Below are positions 1 to 6,635 of a stretch of DNA of 8,136 bases, in pieces. Position 1 is the first letter of the stretch, and each line of letters begins with the position of its first letter. The notes beneath the pieces were generated by a model, which saw nothing but the letters and a program-made list of their open reading frames with translations, made no database searches and had not been told where the DNA came from. The DNA is from Clostridiaceae bacterium (lineage in GTDB: Bacteria > Bacillota > Clostridia > Saccharofermentanales > DTU023), in the NCBI GenBank assembly GCA_012800135.1, contig JAAZJV010000240.1, forward strand, positions 1 to 8,136. The letters run 5' to 3'. A program made the translations under genes and the position numbers.

Positions 1-470
1 AATTTCATGGAGCGGAAGGTCGATTCACGTACACCGGACGCTTCAACGGAGCTGATATCTACGTCGATTACGCGCATCACCCGTCGGCTGTCGAGGTGAC
101 CGTCGAGGCAATAAAAAATAAGCCGGCGAAACGCTTCTGGATTTGCTTTCAGCCCATGACTTACAGTCGAACACTCGGCTTCTTTAACGCCTTCGTAGAA
201 TCCTTGTACAAAATCCGACCCGTCTTGATCTCTGAGGTATTCGACAACCGCGAGAAGAATGCCACCATAAGCTCAAAAGACTTGTGCGATCGCATCAACG
301 AACTAGGAGGCGATGCCCGCTATTTTGCGACCAATGAAGCTCTCGAAGTCTACCTTCGTCGCGTCATCGAGCCGGGTGATGTTGTCCTCATCATGGGCGG
401 CGGCACTAATATCCTCGATGTCGGCGACCGCCTGACAGGACGAAGCGATCATATGAAACCTGTTCCCTAA
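1..470 (+). CDS. murC: UDP-N-acetylmuramate--L-alanine ligase, C-terminal part (partial at 5' end)
   Basis: The first complete codon is at position 3 and the frame stays open from the window edge to a TAA at 468-470, giving about 155 residues. This is the C-terminal Mur ligase domain of MurC, the cytoplasmic ATP-dependent enzyme that adds L-alanine to UDP-MurNAc to start the peptidoglycan stem peptide. Visible family motifs are FNGADIYVDYAHHPSAVE (about 42-95), FQPMTYSRT (about 144-170), REKNATISSKDL (about 250-287) and GDVVLIMGGGTNI (about 375-414). The ATP-binding central domain and the N-terminal UDP-binding domain lie outside the window. Two positions look unusual: M instead of the common H in the FQPHTYSRT motif, and GGGTN where GAGD or GAGN is usual. 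The GTG at 96 is an internal valine, not a start. The gene converges on ftsH. Confidence 0.95.
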   Translation, partial: FHGAEGRFTYTGRFNGADIYVDYAHHPSAVEVTVEAIKNKPAKRFWICFQPMTYSRTLGFFNAFVESLYKIRPVLISEVFDNREKNATISSKDLCDRINELGGDARYFATNEALEVYLRRVIEPGDVVLIMGGGTNILDVGDRLTGRSDHMKPVP

Positions 471-504
471 TGATCGAAGGTTACTCGAAAGCGAACTTCT
501 TGAT

Positions 505-534
505 ATTTGAATTGGATTAACAAATTTCTTTTTT
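505..534 (+). terminator. Candidate weak intrinsic terminator after murC
   Basis: ATTTG plus AAT (505-512) can pair with ATT (516-518) and CAAAT (521-525), around a TGG loop and with a two-base AA bulge. A T-rich tract TTCTTTTTT follows at 526-534. It lies 35 bp after the murC stop. The stem is almost all A-T, so it would be weak; the T tract and the position are the best support. Confidence 0.35.
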
Positions 535-700
535 ACGTTTACGAGACTTTCGACAGCGTTCTCTTTTCCACGCAGATAATTGTGTTGTTATCTTTTTTGC
601 GTGCGTGACCCTATAGTCAGAATACCCATGCCTATATCTAGTCATTCTCACCAAGAAACAGCTTGAAGAAAAAGTGAAAAGAAGCTATGCCTGTGTTAGA

Positions 701-853
701 GTTTTACCCCTCTACACTGGAAAACGGTCTATCAACCACGGACGCTTCCATACGATTAACCGTTTTACCCCTCTACACTGTGAAACGGTAGCTCTTGCGA
801 TTGTAACGAGTTTTGTGCTGTACCTTTGTTTAGCCCTCTGCACTGGGAAGCGG
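701..853 (-). repeat. Three-copy 27-bp repeat derived from the ftsH 3' end
   Basis: The copies are at 701-727, 762-788 and 827-853. The first two match at 25 of 27 positions; the third matches the second at 21 of 27. Start-to-start distances are 61 and 65 bp, and the sequences between copies are not clearly alike. The third copy is coding: on the minus strand it holds the last seven FtsH codons (PLPSAEG) and the TAA. Read in the corresponding register, the two downstream copies give PFHSVEG-stop and PFSSVEG-stop. A very degenerate fourth copy may lie at 638-661 (13 of 24 positions, ending in TAG), but that is marginal. The copies look like displaced duplicates of the gene end. Function is unknown. 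Confidence 0.75.
759..789. repeat. Inverted repeat around the middle repeat copy
   Basis: ACCGTTT at 759-765 and AAACGGT at 783-789 are perfect 7-bp complements separated by 17 bp. The arms straddle the ends of the middle 27-bp repeat. The first copy (701-727) keeps only GTTTT/AAAAC, and the third copy has lost the symmetry. The structure could be a hairpin in either transcript or a protein-binding dyad. No T tract follows, so it is not a standard intrinsic terminator. Confidence 0.5.
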
Positions 854-2701
854 CTTCGGAGTTGTTGCATACTGTTGATAGATTTCCTCAAAGTCGTCGC
901 CTTCGATTTTCTCTTTCTCGAGCAGCACATTCGCCAGTTGATCCAACAATGTGCGATTGTCATTTAGCACATCGAGCGTTTCTTTATAGGCTTTTTCGAG
1001 AATCATGGAGACTTCTTCATCGATGGCCGACTGCATTGCGTCACTGTGATTTTGAACATGGCCGTAGTCGCGACCGACAAAGATTTCTTTGTCATCCGTG
1101 CTCACGAAATTGCCGAGTCGTTCGCTCATACCGTACTTGGTCACCATGTCGCGCGCGACTTTGTTGCATTCCTTGAGATCGGCGCTCGCACCTGTGCTGA
1201 TTTCATTGAAAATCACCTGCTCTGCGGCGCGTCCGCCCAACGCCACCATGATCTCCGTCTCAAGCTGGGATTTGGTCTTGAAGTACATGTCCTCGTTCGG
1301 CTTAAACGCTGTGTAACCGCCAGCGCCGCCCGCAGGAATGATCGAGACACGCTCGACGCGGTCAGTGTCTGATTTTTCTCTCAAGACAATCGCATGACCC
1401 GACTCATGATAAGCCGTAAGTTCGCGCTCTTTTTTGTTGATGACGCGGCTCTTTTTCTCAGGACCGATCGTTACCTTAAACACCGCCTCTGAAATATCGG
1501 AGTAATGTATTTTATTATCGTTTCTTCTGGCGGCAAGCAACGCCGCTTCGTTGAGAAGGTTTTCAAGATCAGCACCGGTGAAACCGGGCGTGATTTTCGC
1601 AATCTCACCGAGATCGACGTCGTCGGCCAGCGGTTTATTGCGTGCATGGACTTCGAGGATTTCTTTTCTGCCTTTAATATCCGGCCGCATCACGAAAACG
1701 CGACGGTCAAAGCGTCCCGGGCGCAATAACGCGCCGTCAAGAATGTCAGGGCGGTTTGTCGCCGCCAAAACGATCACGCCTTCATTTGGTCCAAAGCCGT
1801 CCATCTCCACTAGCAACTGATTCAGCGTCTGTTCACGCTCATCGTGACCGCCGCCGAGACCTGCGCCGCGATGGCGACCGACCGCATCGATTTCATCGAT
1901 AAAAACAATGCACGGCGCCTTTTTTTTCGCATTTTGAAAGAGACTGCGCACGCGTGACGCGCCGACACCGACAAACATCTCAACGAAATCTGATCCACTG
2001 ATGGAAAAGAACGGGACTTTCGCTTCACCGGCAACGGCTCTGGCAAGGAGTGTCTTCCCTGTTCCCGGAGGGCCGACAAGCAGAATACCTGTCGGAATCT
2101 TAGCACCAAGATCCTGATATTTTTTCGGATTTTTCAAGAAGTCGACGACTTCCTGAAGTTCTTCTTTTTCCTCTTCGGCACCGGCAACATCGTCAAACGT
2201 AACCTTATTTTTCTCCGGATCGGCAAGTTGTGCACGACTCTTGCCAAATGACATCGCTGTACGTCCGTCACTGTCTCGCCTTGAATATGAGATGAATACG
2301 AAGGCACCTAGGGAAACCATCATCAAAAGAAGGATGATTCCGTTCAGAATACTGCCTATATCGGTCGGCCTGTGATAATCAAAAGACTTGATTTCACCAT
2401 TCCTTTGTGCTGTCCGAAGCATCTCAAGATAATCAGGTATGGCGTCGACGGGAATCTCTTTTTTTATCTGATAGGCGATCCCGCTTTTTACAGCGCGATC
2501 AGTCATTTCCAGCACTAAACTGGAGCCATCCATCGTGACTGATTGAACATCTCCGCTTTGGATTAACTGTTCAACTTCGTAAAGTGACGTTTGTTTCTGA
2601 CGGTCACCGCGCGACATAAAAAAGGTGACTGCCAAAATGACGAGCATCATGACGATGTAGAACGAAAATCCGCCAAATCGACGTGGTTTTTGGGTATTCA
2701 T
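830..2701 (-). CDS. ftsH: ATP-dependent zinc metalloprotease FtsH
   Basis: This 623-residue protein is a full-length, membrane-anchored AAA+ protease that forms hexamers and degrades misfolded membrane proteins and some regulators. Transmembrane segments are at about 13-30 and 116-138, enclosing an extracytoplasmic domain. The AAA domain has Walker A GPPGTGKT (210-217), the pore motif FVG (243-245), Walker B IVFIDEID (265-272) and the second region of homology ending RPGRFDRR (about 314-334). The peptidase has HESGH (432-436) and the likely third zinc ligand D508 in [10 protein letters not shown]. The ATG at 2701 is preceded by AAGGAA at 2720-2715, with rather long spacing of 13 nt. It lies 43 bp after hpt and is the last gene of the minus-strand block. 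The final codons fall in the 27-bp repeat at 827-853, so the tail sequence may have been shaped by that repeat. Length and all catalytic residues are normal. Confidence 0.98.
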   Translation of the reverse strand: MNTQKPRRFGGFSFYIVMMLVILAVTFFMSRGDRQKQTSLYEVEQLIQSGDVQSVTMDGSSLVLEMTDRAVKSGIAYQIKKEIPVDAIPDYLEMLRTAQRNGEIKSFDYHRPTDIGSILNGIILLLMMVSLGAFVFISYSRRDSDGRTAMSFGKSRAQLADPEKNKVTFDDVAGAEEEKEELQEVVDFLKNPKKYQDLGAKIPTGILLVGPPGTGKTLLARAVAGEAKVPFFSISGSDFVEMFVGVGASRVRSLFQNAKKKAPCIVFIDEIDAVGRHRGAGLGGGHDEREQTLNQLLVEMDGFGPNEGVIVLAATNRPDILDGALLRPGRFDRRVFVMRPDIKGRKEILEVHARNKPLADDVDLGEIAKITPGFTGADLENLLNEAALLAARRNDNKIHYSDISEAVFKVTIGPEKKSRVINKKERELTAYHESGHAIVLREKSDTDRVERVSIIPAGGAGGYTAFKPNEDMYFKTKSQLETEIMVALGGRAAEQVIFNEISTGASADLKECNKVARDMVTKYGMSERLGNFVSTDDKEIFVGRDYGHVQNHSDAMQSAIDEEVSMILEKAYKETLDVLNDNRTLLDQLANVLLEKEKIEGDDFEEIYQQYATTPKPLPSAEG

Positions 2702-2744
2702 TAGATGTTTATTATTCCTTGTTGTTTCTATTATGTATTATCGA

Positions 2745-3287
2745 TCATACGTCTTCATCGCTAAGTACGACAACCTCAGGGTAATTACGATAATATCCAT
2801 CAAGATCCAGACCGTAACCGACAATAAACTCATCGGGAATGGTTATGCCTATGTAGTCTATGTCGACATCGACCTTACGTCGAGAGGGCTTGTCGAATGC
2901 GGTAGCAAATCGGATGCTTTTTGGACCGCGCGTTGACAACAATGCTTTAAGATGTTGCAACGTCAAACCGGAATCAACAATATCTTCGACGATCAGGACA
3001 TGCTCACCGGCGATGCTGTAGTCAAGGTCTTTATTGATCCTAACGACACCCGTGCTTTTCTCGCCTACATAGCTTGACACCGACATGAAATCAATCCTAC
3101 AAGGAACATGAATATGGCGCACGAGATCCGCTAGAAATACGAAGGATCCTTTAAGTACGCCGATGAGAAACAGATCTTTCCCCTGATAATCGCGTGTGAT
3201 CTCGGCACCCAGCCGTTCTACCATTTGTTGAATCTTATCCTCGGAAACAAGAACATGGTCAATTTTTTTCTCTATCATGAAAAACAT
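2745..3287 (-). CDS. hpt: Hypoxanthine (guanine) phosphoribosyltransferase
   Basis: This 180-residue cytoplasmic enzyme transfers the phosphoribosyl group of PRPP to hypoxanthine or guanine, giving IMP or GMP in purine salvage. It has the LKGS pyrophosphate loop (45-48), the SSY flexible loop (71-73), the PRPP-binding EDIVDSGLT motif (101-109), and the purine-binding region DK (132-133) through FIVGYGLDLDGYYRNYP (154-170). Length is typical. Two starts are possible: ATG at 3287 and an in-frame ATG at 3278 (residue 4), which would give MIEKKIDHVLVSE, close to my memory of the Bacillus protein. Neither has an SD at normal linear spacing; see the hairpin entry at 3287-3322. It lies between tilS (129-bp gap with a likely promoter) and ftsH (43-bp gap). 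tilS-hpt-ftsH is a known order in Bacillota. Confidence 0.96.
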   Translation of the reverse strand: MFFMIEKKIDHVLVSEDKIQQMVERLGAEITRDYQGKDLFLIGVLKGSFVFLADLVRHIHVPCRIDFMSVSSYVGEKSTGVVRINKDLDYSIAGEHVLIVEDIVDSGLTLQHLKALLSTRGPKSIRFATAFDKPSRRKVDVDIDYIGITIPDEFIVGYGLDLDGYYRNYPEVVVLSDEDV

Positions 3288-3322
3288 TAAGTAAAGCCTA
3301 AAAGCCTTACTTCTCCTCCTTC
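3287..3322 (-). promoter_or_regulatory. Displaced Shine-Dalgarno with hairpin in the spacer before hpt
   Basis: On the minus strand a strong SD, AAGGAGG (3321-3315), lies 27 nt upstream of the hpt ATG at 3287. Between them AAGUAAGGCU (3312-3303) pairs with GGCUUUACUU (3298-3289) around a UUUA loop: 10 base pairs including two G-U pairs. The stem starts 2 nt after the SD and ends 1 nt before the AUG. Folding removes 24 nt, leaving 3 nt to the AUG at 3287 or 12 nt to the one at 3278. Hairpin-bridged initiation of this kind is known from phage T4 gene 38. Its use here is inference. Confidence 0.55.
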
Positions 3323-3351
3323 CGGCGCCATTTTATCTGCAACACATACGT

Positions 3352-3379
3352 ATTCTACCATAGCCGTTTTACATCTTAA
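3352..3379 (-). promoter_or_regulatory. Candidate sigma-A type promoter for hpt-ftsH
   Basis: On the minus strand, TTAAGA (3379-3374, four of six matches to TTGACA) is followed after 16 bp by TAGAAT (3357-3352). A TG lies one base upstream of the -10 (3360-3359), forming an extended -10. Transcription would start near 3345 and give a leader of roughly 58 nt before hpt. The 12-base core ATTCTACCATAG (plus-strand sequence, 3352-3363) recurs exactly upstream of rplI at 6589-6600. Confidence 0.5.
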
Positions 3380-3416
3380 AATGAATATATAATTCTCTTA
3401 GTTACTTAGGTGACGC

Positions 3417-4676
3417 CTATTCTTTGTGAAGAAGAAAAAGTCGTCCGTTTTTTGCATAAGCTGTCCATCCGCCGGGAAGATCAAGTGCGCCTCCCGTTAT
3501 CTCTCCCGTATCAACGCGACAAATCAGATCGAGGATTGACACGGAGTGTTGAGCGCCGAATGTCACATCGTCCTTCGCCAGTATGCTTGTCGTGTAAAAC
3601 TCATGGCTACCTTCTCCATATGCAATATCTTGACTTTCATCGCTTTCGATCTCTTCTTCAAAAAAGAGCCTGAGCACACGAAGCGCAAGCCCCCTTGGCA
3701 GTGCACACACTGCAGAGATCGAAAGACTCTGATCCGGAAGTTGTGCTTCGATGAACGCTTTTTTAGCAAATATCGAAAGCGCCTCCTCATCTCCTGCCGC
3801 AAGGTCGCCTAATGTGGCAAGTCGCGGCACCGGGTCATAACCGAGAACATCGCGCCAAGCAGGTATTAATATTTGACGAATGCGGTTTCGAAGATAATCT
3901 GATGACACGTTCGTCGCGTCTTCACGCCAGATGACACCAAGTTCCTTCGCCGACTCGATCAGTTCCTCGAGACGCACATTCAGAAACGGGCGCACAAAAT
4001 AGCCATCACGCGGCCGGATACCGATAAGTCCGGCGATGCCCGAACCGCGACCGATATGCATCAGGATGCTCTCCGCGCGATCGTCCATGTGGTGACCAAG
4101 CGCAACATCAAATGTCGTCATCTCGTCCGTCGGCGCGCCATCTCTATTCAAGTCATTCACATCGTCATCTGAAGTCTTGGCGGACGGGCACGCATCGTAA
4201 TTCGTGTCTTTCAAATCCTCGTCCAATATCATGCCGGATTGACACGTATCGTCATGCTTGTCATTGGAGAGCGAAAGCGGATCTTTTTCGAAATAATGGC
4301 GTCCGATCTCTATGAGAGCGGCGCGGCGCACAGCGCGTCCCGTCTCTTCAACACCTCTTCTTGTTTCACGCGCGATATCCTCTATCGGCGCAGTCACCGA
4401 CTCAAACGGGATCAACCATTCTTGACAGCATGCTTGAACGAATGATTCATCTAGATCCGCCTCTTCTCCGCGGATCATATGGTTAACGTGACAAACAACG
4501 ATAGGAAAATCGATTTGCTCGGAATACCAGTGAAGAAATTCAAGGAGCATCATCGAGTCGACACCGCCCGAAACGCCGGCAACAACCGGACGTCCCGGTT
4601 CAATCAACTGATGTGCGACACAAAATTGCGCGACTTTCGAAAAAAGACGGTATGTTCGACGAGGCAGACGCATCAT
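3417..4676 (-). CDS. tilS: tRNA(Ile)-lysidine synthase
   Basis: TilS attaches lysine to C34 of the CAU-anticodon tRNA-Ile, using ATP, so that it reads AUA codons. The PP-loop SGGVDS is at residues 36-41 from the chosen start. HVNHMIRGEEAD, GRAVR, VALGHHMDDRAESILM and RNRIRQILIPAW follow in the family order, and a short C-terminal region ends in GGALDLPGGWTAYAKNGRL. I chose the ATG at 4676, giving 419 residues, because it overlaps the dnaB stop as AUGA and places the PP-loop where TilS usually has it; a second ATG follows at once (4673). The frame is open to an ATG at 4745, deep inside dnaB and without an SD. No SD precedes 4676, so coupling to dnaB translation is likely. Odd: an acidic insert of about 57 residues (about 132-188, bases 4113-4283) separates GRAVR...YFEK from FDVALGHHMDD. 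Confidence 0.93.
   Translation of the reverse strand: MMRLPRRTYRLFSKVAQFCVAHQLIEPGRPVVAGVSGGVDSMMLLEFLHWYSEQIDFPIVVCHVNHMIRGEEADLDESFVQACCQEWLIPFESVTAPIEDIARETRRGVEETGRAVRRAALIEIGRHYFEKDPLSLSNDKHDDTCQSGMILDEDLKDTNYDACPSAKTSDDDVNDLNRDGAPTDEMTTFDVALGHHMDDRAESILMHIGRGSGIAGLIGIRPRDGYFVRPFLNVRLEELIESAKELGVIWREDATNVSSDYLRNRIRQILIPAWRDVLGYDPVPRLATLGDLAAGDEEALSIFAKKAFIEAQLPDQSLSISAVCALPRGLALRVLRLFFEEEIESDESQDIAYGEGSHEFYTTSILAKDDVTFGAQHSVSILDLICRVDTGEITGGALDLPGGWTAYAKNGRLFLLHKE
4150..4257 (-). repeat. Degenerate 54-bp tandem repeat inside tilS
   Basis: Two adjacent 54-bp units, 4204-4257 and 4150-4203, agree at 36 of 54 positions without gaps, and the period is an exact 18 codons. The encoded units begin HDDTCQSGMILDEDL and NYDACPSAKTSDDDV; they share D, C, S and three D residues in register. 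A partial third unit (NRDGAPT) follows at about 4149-4128. The repeats make up most of the acidic TilS insert, so the insert appears to have grown by in-frame duplication followed by divergence. Confidence 0.65.
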
Positions 4677-6097
4677 AAAGAGGAGGGCGGGTCGGGCATA
4701 CCTCGATAGCCCGGCTCCGTAAACGTCATCGAAGACGGGTTCCATTCCAGTTCTACCGTCGTCTTTTCGCCTTGCCGGTTTTTTTCCACGATCAATTCAA
4801 TGATGCCTGCGCTGCCCGATCCGGAATCATCCGGATCGTTTGCTTTGGGATCGTGCAAAAACATTACGACGTCCGCGTCCTGCTCGATCGCACCGGATTC
4901 ACGTAAATCTGCCAAACGCGGACGACGGAAACCTTTCTCGACATCCCGGCTTAGCTGGGAAAGCGCCAGTACGGGAACGTCAAGATCACGTGCCATTACT
5001 TTAAGTAAACGTGAAATCTCAGCGATCTGCTGCTGACGGTTCTCAGCACGTGAATGACGACTTGCACTGCCCATAAGTTGTAAGTAATCGACGATCACCA
5101 AATCCAATTGCCTCTTCTGCAATTGAAGCTGACGACAGCGCGCATGAATTTCGACGACATTGATCGCAGAATGGTCATCGATGTAAATCGGCATGTCATA
5201 GAACGCGCCGATGCCCTCACTTATGAGATCCCACTTCGTTTTATCGGCTGGTCCTAATAATTCGAGATCCTGAAAGGTAAGCGATGTCCGCGCCGAAAGA
5301 AAACGCTTCGCTACTTCTTCTTTGCCCATTTCGAGCGAAAATACAGCAACGACCGCGCGGTAGTATTGGGCAATGTTATAAGCTATGTTAAGTGAAAAAG
5401 CAGATTTGCCGACACCGGGACGTGAAGCCAGAACGTAGAGCGAACCTTTACGAAGTCCTGTAAGCACACGATCCAAACCCGGGTAGCCCGTGCGAAGAAG
5501 GGACGGACGTTCGCCGCTTGCGATGTGGTAAAGCTTATTGACGTATTCACTTAATACTTCACCAACCGGTGTCAGCGCAGTGCGTTCATCCGTGCCCCGG
5601 ATATCCATCACACGCCGCGCTGCGAGCTCAATCAGTTTCTCCGACTCAAGATCAGACGAGAAACATTGTCCGATGACTTCGTCAAGAGCCAAGATAAGAC
5701 GCCGCTTGACGGCATAGTCATGAACTAGATCAATGTAATGTTGGTAATTGCTCGCAAAAGGCAACATTCCCGGAAGCGAGGAGACGTACTCGCGTCCACC
5801 CGCGCGACCGATGTTGCCGTTGAGCACTAATTGGTTTGTGACTGTAAGAATATCACACGGCTTTTGTTCAATATTGAGTGTGGCGATCGCATCGAAAATG
5901 AGCTGATGTTTCGGATCGTAAAAATCATCACTATGAAGCGAAGCGAGCATCATGGCGCGCGACTCAATCCTGAGCATGGCGCCGCCCAGTACCGATTGCT
6001 CTGCAAGGTAATTATGGGGAAATGCTTTCCCCCTCAGGCGATCAGAAAGCCCGGCGGACGAATATCCGCTGCCCGCATCATAGTCCGCGTCCGCCAT
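4673..6097 (-). CDS. dnaB: Replicative DNA helicase DnaB (DnaC in Bacillus nomenclature)
   Basis: This 474-residue protein is the hexameric ATP-driven helicase that unwinds DNA at the replication fork and contacts primase. The N-terminal DnaB domain runs from about FPHNYLAEQSVLGG (26-39) to about 130. A linker follows, then the RecA-like domain with Walker A SRPGVGKS (225-232), an FSLEM segment (253-257), Walker B DLVIVDYLQLM (332-342), LSQLSRDVE (379-387), RESGAIEQDAD (399-409) and the arginine-finger motif KNRQG (439-443). There is no sign of an intein. The first 20 or so residues (MADADYDAGSGYSS...) are an extra, low-conservation leader compared with what I know of the family. The ATG at 6097 shares a base with the rplI TGA (UGAUG) and has no SD, so it probably depends on reinitiation. 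The 3' end overlaps tilS. No gdpP-like DHH/DHHA1 gene or lonB lies between rplI and dnaB. Confidence 0.97.
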   Translation of the reverse strand: MADADYDAGSGYSSAGLSDRLRGKAFPHNYLAEQSVLGGAMLRIESRAMMLASLHSDDFYDPKHQLIFDAIATLNIEQKPCDILTVTNQLVLNGNIGRAGGREYVSSLPGMLPFASNYQHYIDLVHDYAVKRRLILALDEVIGQCFSSDLESEKLIELAARRVMDIRGTDERTALTPVGEVLSEYVNKLYHIASGERPSLLRTGYPGLDRVLTGLRKGSLYVLASRPGVGKSAFSLNIAYNIAQYYRAVVAVFSLEMGKEEVAKRFLSARTSLTFQDLELLGPADKTKWDLISEGIGAFYDMPIYIDDHSAINVVEIHARCRQLQLQKRQLDLVIVDYLQLMGSASRHSRAENRQQQIAEISRLLKVMARDLDVPVLALSQLSRDVEKGFRRPRLADLRESGAIEQDADVVMFLHDPKANDPDDSGSGSAGIIELIVEKNRQGEKTTVELEWNPSSMTFTEPGYRGMPDPPSSL

Positions 6098-6543
6098 CAG
6101 ACGTTGGCTTTCACATCAAGTGCAAAACGGCAAGACACCTCCGGATGCAATTTCAGCATCACCTGATGTGTGCCGACCGTCTTGATGGCTTCATCAACTT
6201 GGATGTTGCGCTTATCGACTTCAAATCCTTTTTCTTTAAGAAGATCGGCGATGTTTTGTGTTGTCACCGTACCGTAAAGACGCCCCGCAGTCCCCGCATT
6301 GGCTGCATAAACAAGTTGCGTTCCTTCTAAGGCTTCAGCCGTTTCACGAGCAATTTTAAGCTGGCGCTCGGCTTCTTCTTGTTTTTGCTTGCGGCGCATA
6401 GCGATCTCGTTCATGTTAGCTTTAGTGACTTCACAGGCCAGACCGCGACGAAAGAGATAGTTGCGGGCATATCCCGGCTTGACATCGACGACGTCGCCTG
6501 CTTGACCCAGTCCTTTAACGCCTTCCGTTAGCAATACTTTCAT
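6097..6543 (-). CDS. rplI: Large ribosomal subunit protein bL9
   Basis: This 148-residue protein binds 23S rRNA at the base of the L1 stalk and extends from the 50S surface. The N-terminal domain carries the family signature GYARNYLFRRGLA (24-36). A long charged helix follows (about 42-75, MNEIAMRRKQKQEEAERQLKIARE), then the C-terminal domain with GRLYGTVTTQNIADLL. The length is typical, near 148-150 residues. The ATG at 6543 has a GGGAG ribosome binding site seven bases upstream. It lies 92 bp after rpsR, in a gap with a probable promoter, and its TGA overlaps the dnaB ATG by one base. Confidence 0.97.
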   Translation of the reverse strand: MKVLLTEGVKGLGQAGDVVDVKPGYARNYLFRRGLACEVTKANMNEIAMRRKQKQEEAERQLKIARETAEALEGTQLVYAANAGTAGRLYGTVTTQNIADLLKEKGFEVDKRNIQVDEAIKTVGTHQVMLKLHPEVSCRFALDVKANV

Positions 6544-6588
6544 CGTGTATCTCCCGTCTTTAGCTCATACGTGATTTAAGTGACCATC

Positions 6589-6600
6589 ATTCTACCATAG
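6589..6600 (-). promoter_or_regulatory. Candidate extended -10 promoter for rplI-dnaB-tilS
   Basis: On the minus strand, CTATGGTAGAAT contains a TG one base upstream of TAGAAT (6594-6589), as in an extended -10 promoter. No good -35 hexamer lies 16-18 bp upstream. The 12 bases are identical to the element before hpt (3352-3363). Transcription would start near 6582, about 40 nt before rplI. The 12-base identity between two separate gaps on the same strand is the main support. Confidence 0.4.
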
Positions 6601-6635
6601 ATAAAACAGGCCGCTTTCACAAAACGAATCGTCTT

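Larger units (their letters stand above)
471..829. other. Convergent intergenic region between murC and ftsH
   Basis: This 359-bp stretch separates the murC stop from the ftsH stop, so both flanking genes end here. It holds a weak terminator candidate for murC (505-534) and two complete copies of a 27-bp repeat (701-727 and 762-788) whose third copy lies in the ftsH 3' end. The A/T-rich part from about 535 to 700 shows no credible ORF, RNA gene or promoter that I can support. A purine-rich stretch at 660-686 is bounded by short complementary AGCTT/AAGCT arms, which is weak. Small ORFs that cross the repeats are out of phase with each other and have no ribosome binding sites. Confidence 0.6.

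Noticed and set aside
36..750. A shared 10-mer CGGACGCTTC in murC and in the intergenic spacer (about 738-750)
   Set aside because: It is a single short match without extension on either side and is expected by chance at this scale.
701..853. A minimal CRISPR array (27-bp repeats, 34-38-bp spacers, GTTTT at repeat start)
   Set aside because: There are only three copies, spacer lengths differ, one copy is inside the ftsH coding end in register with its codons, and no cas gene is in the window. Derivation from the ftsH end explains the repeats better.
674..967. A 97-residue plus-strand frame across the repeats
   Set aside because: It runs antisense into ftsH, has no SD, and the repeat copies fall in different frames, so it is a shadow.
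1920..1927. A run of eight A residues on the ftsH coding strand (a possible slippery site)
   Set aside because: It encodes a normal KKK just before Walker B (APCIVFIDE). No programmed-frameshift stimulator or useful alternative product is evident; occasional slippage cannot be judged from sequence.
4677..4745. An upstream tilS start at 4745 adding 23 residues
   Set aside because: It lies within dnaB, has no SD, and would place the PP-loop later than in other TilS proteins; the AUGA overlap at 4676 is the better choice, although 4745 cannot be excluded.
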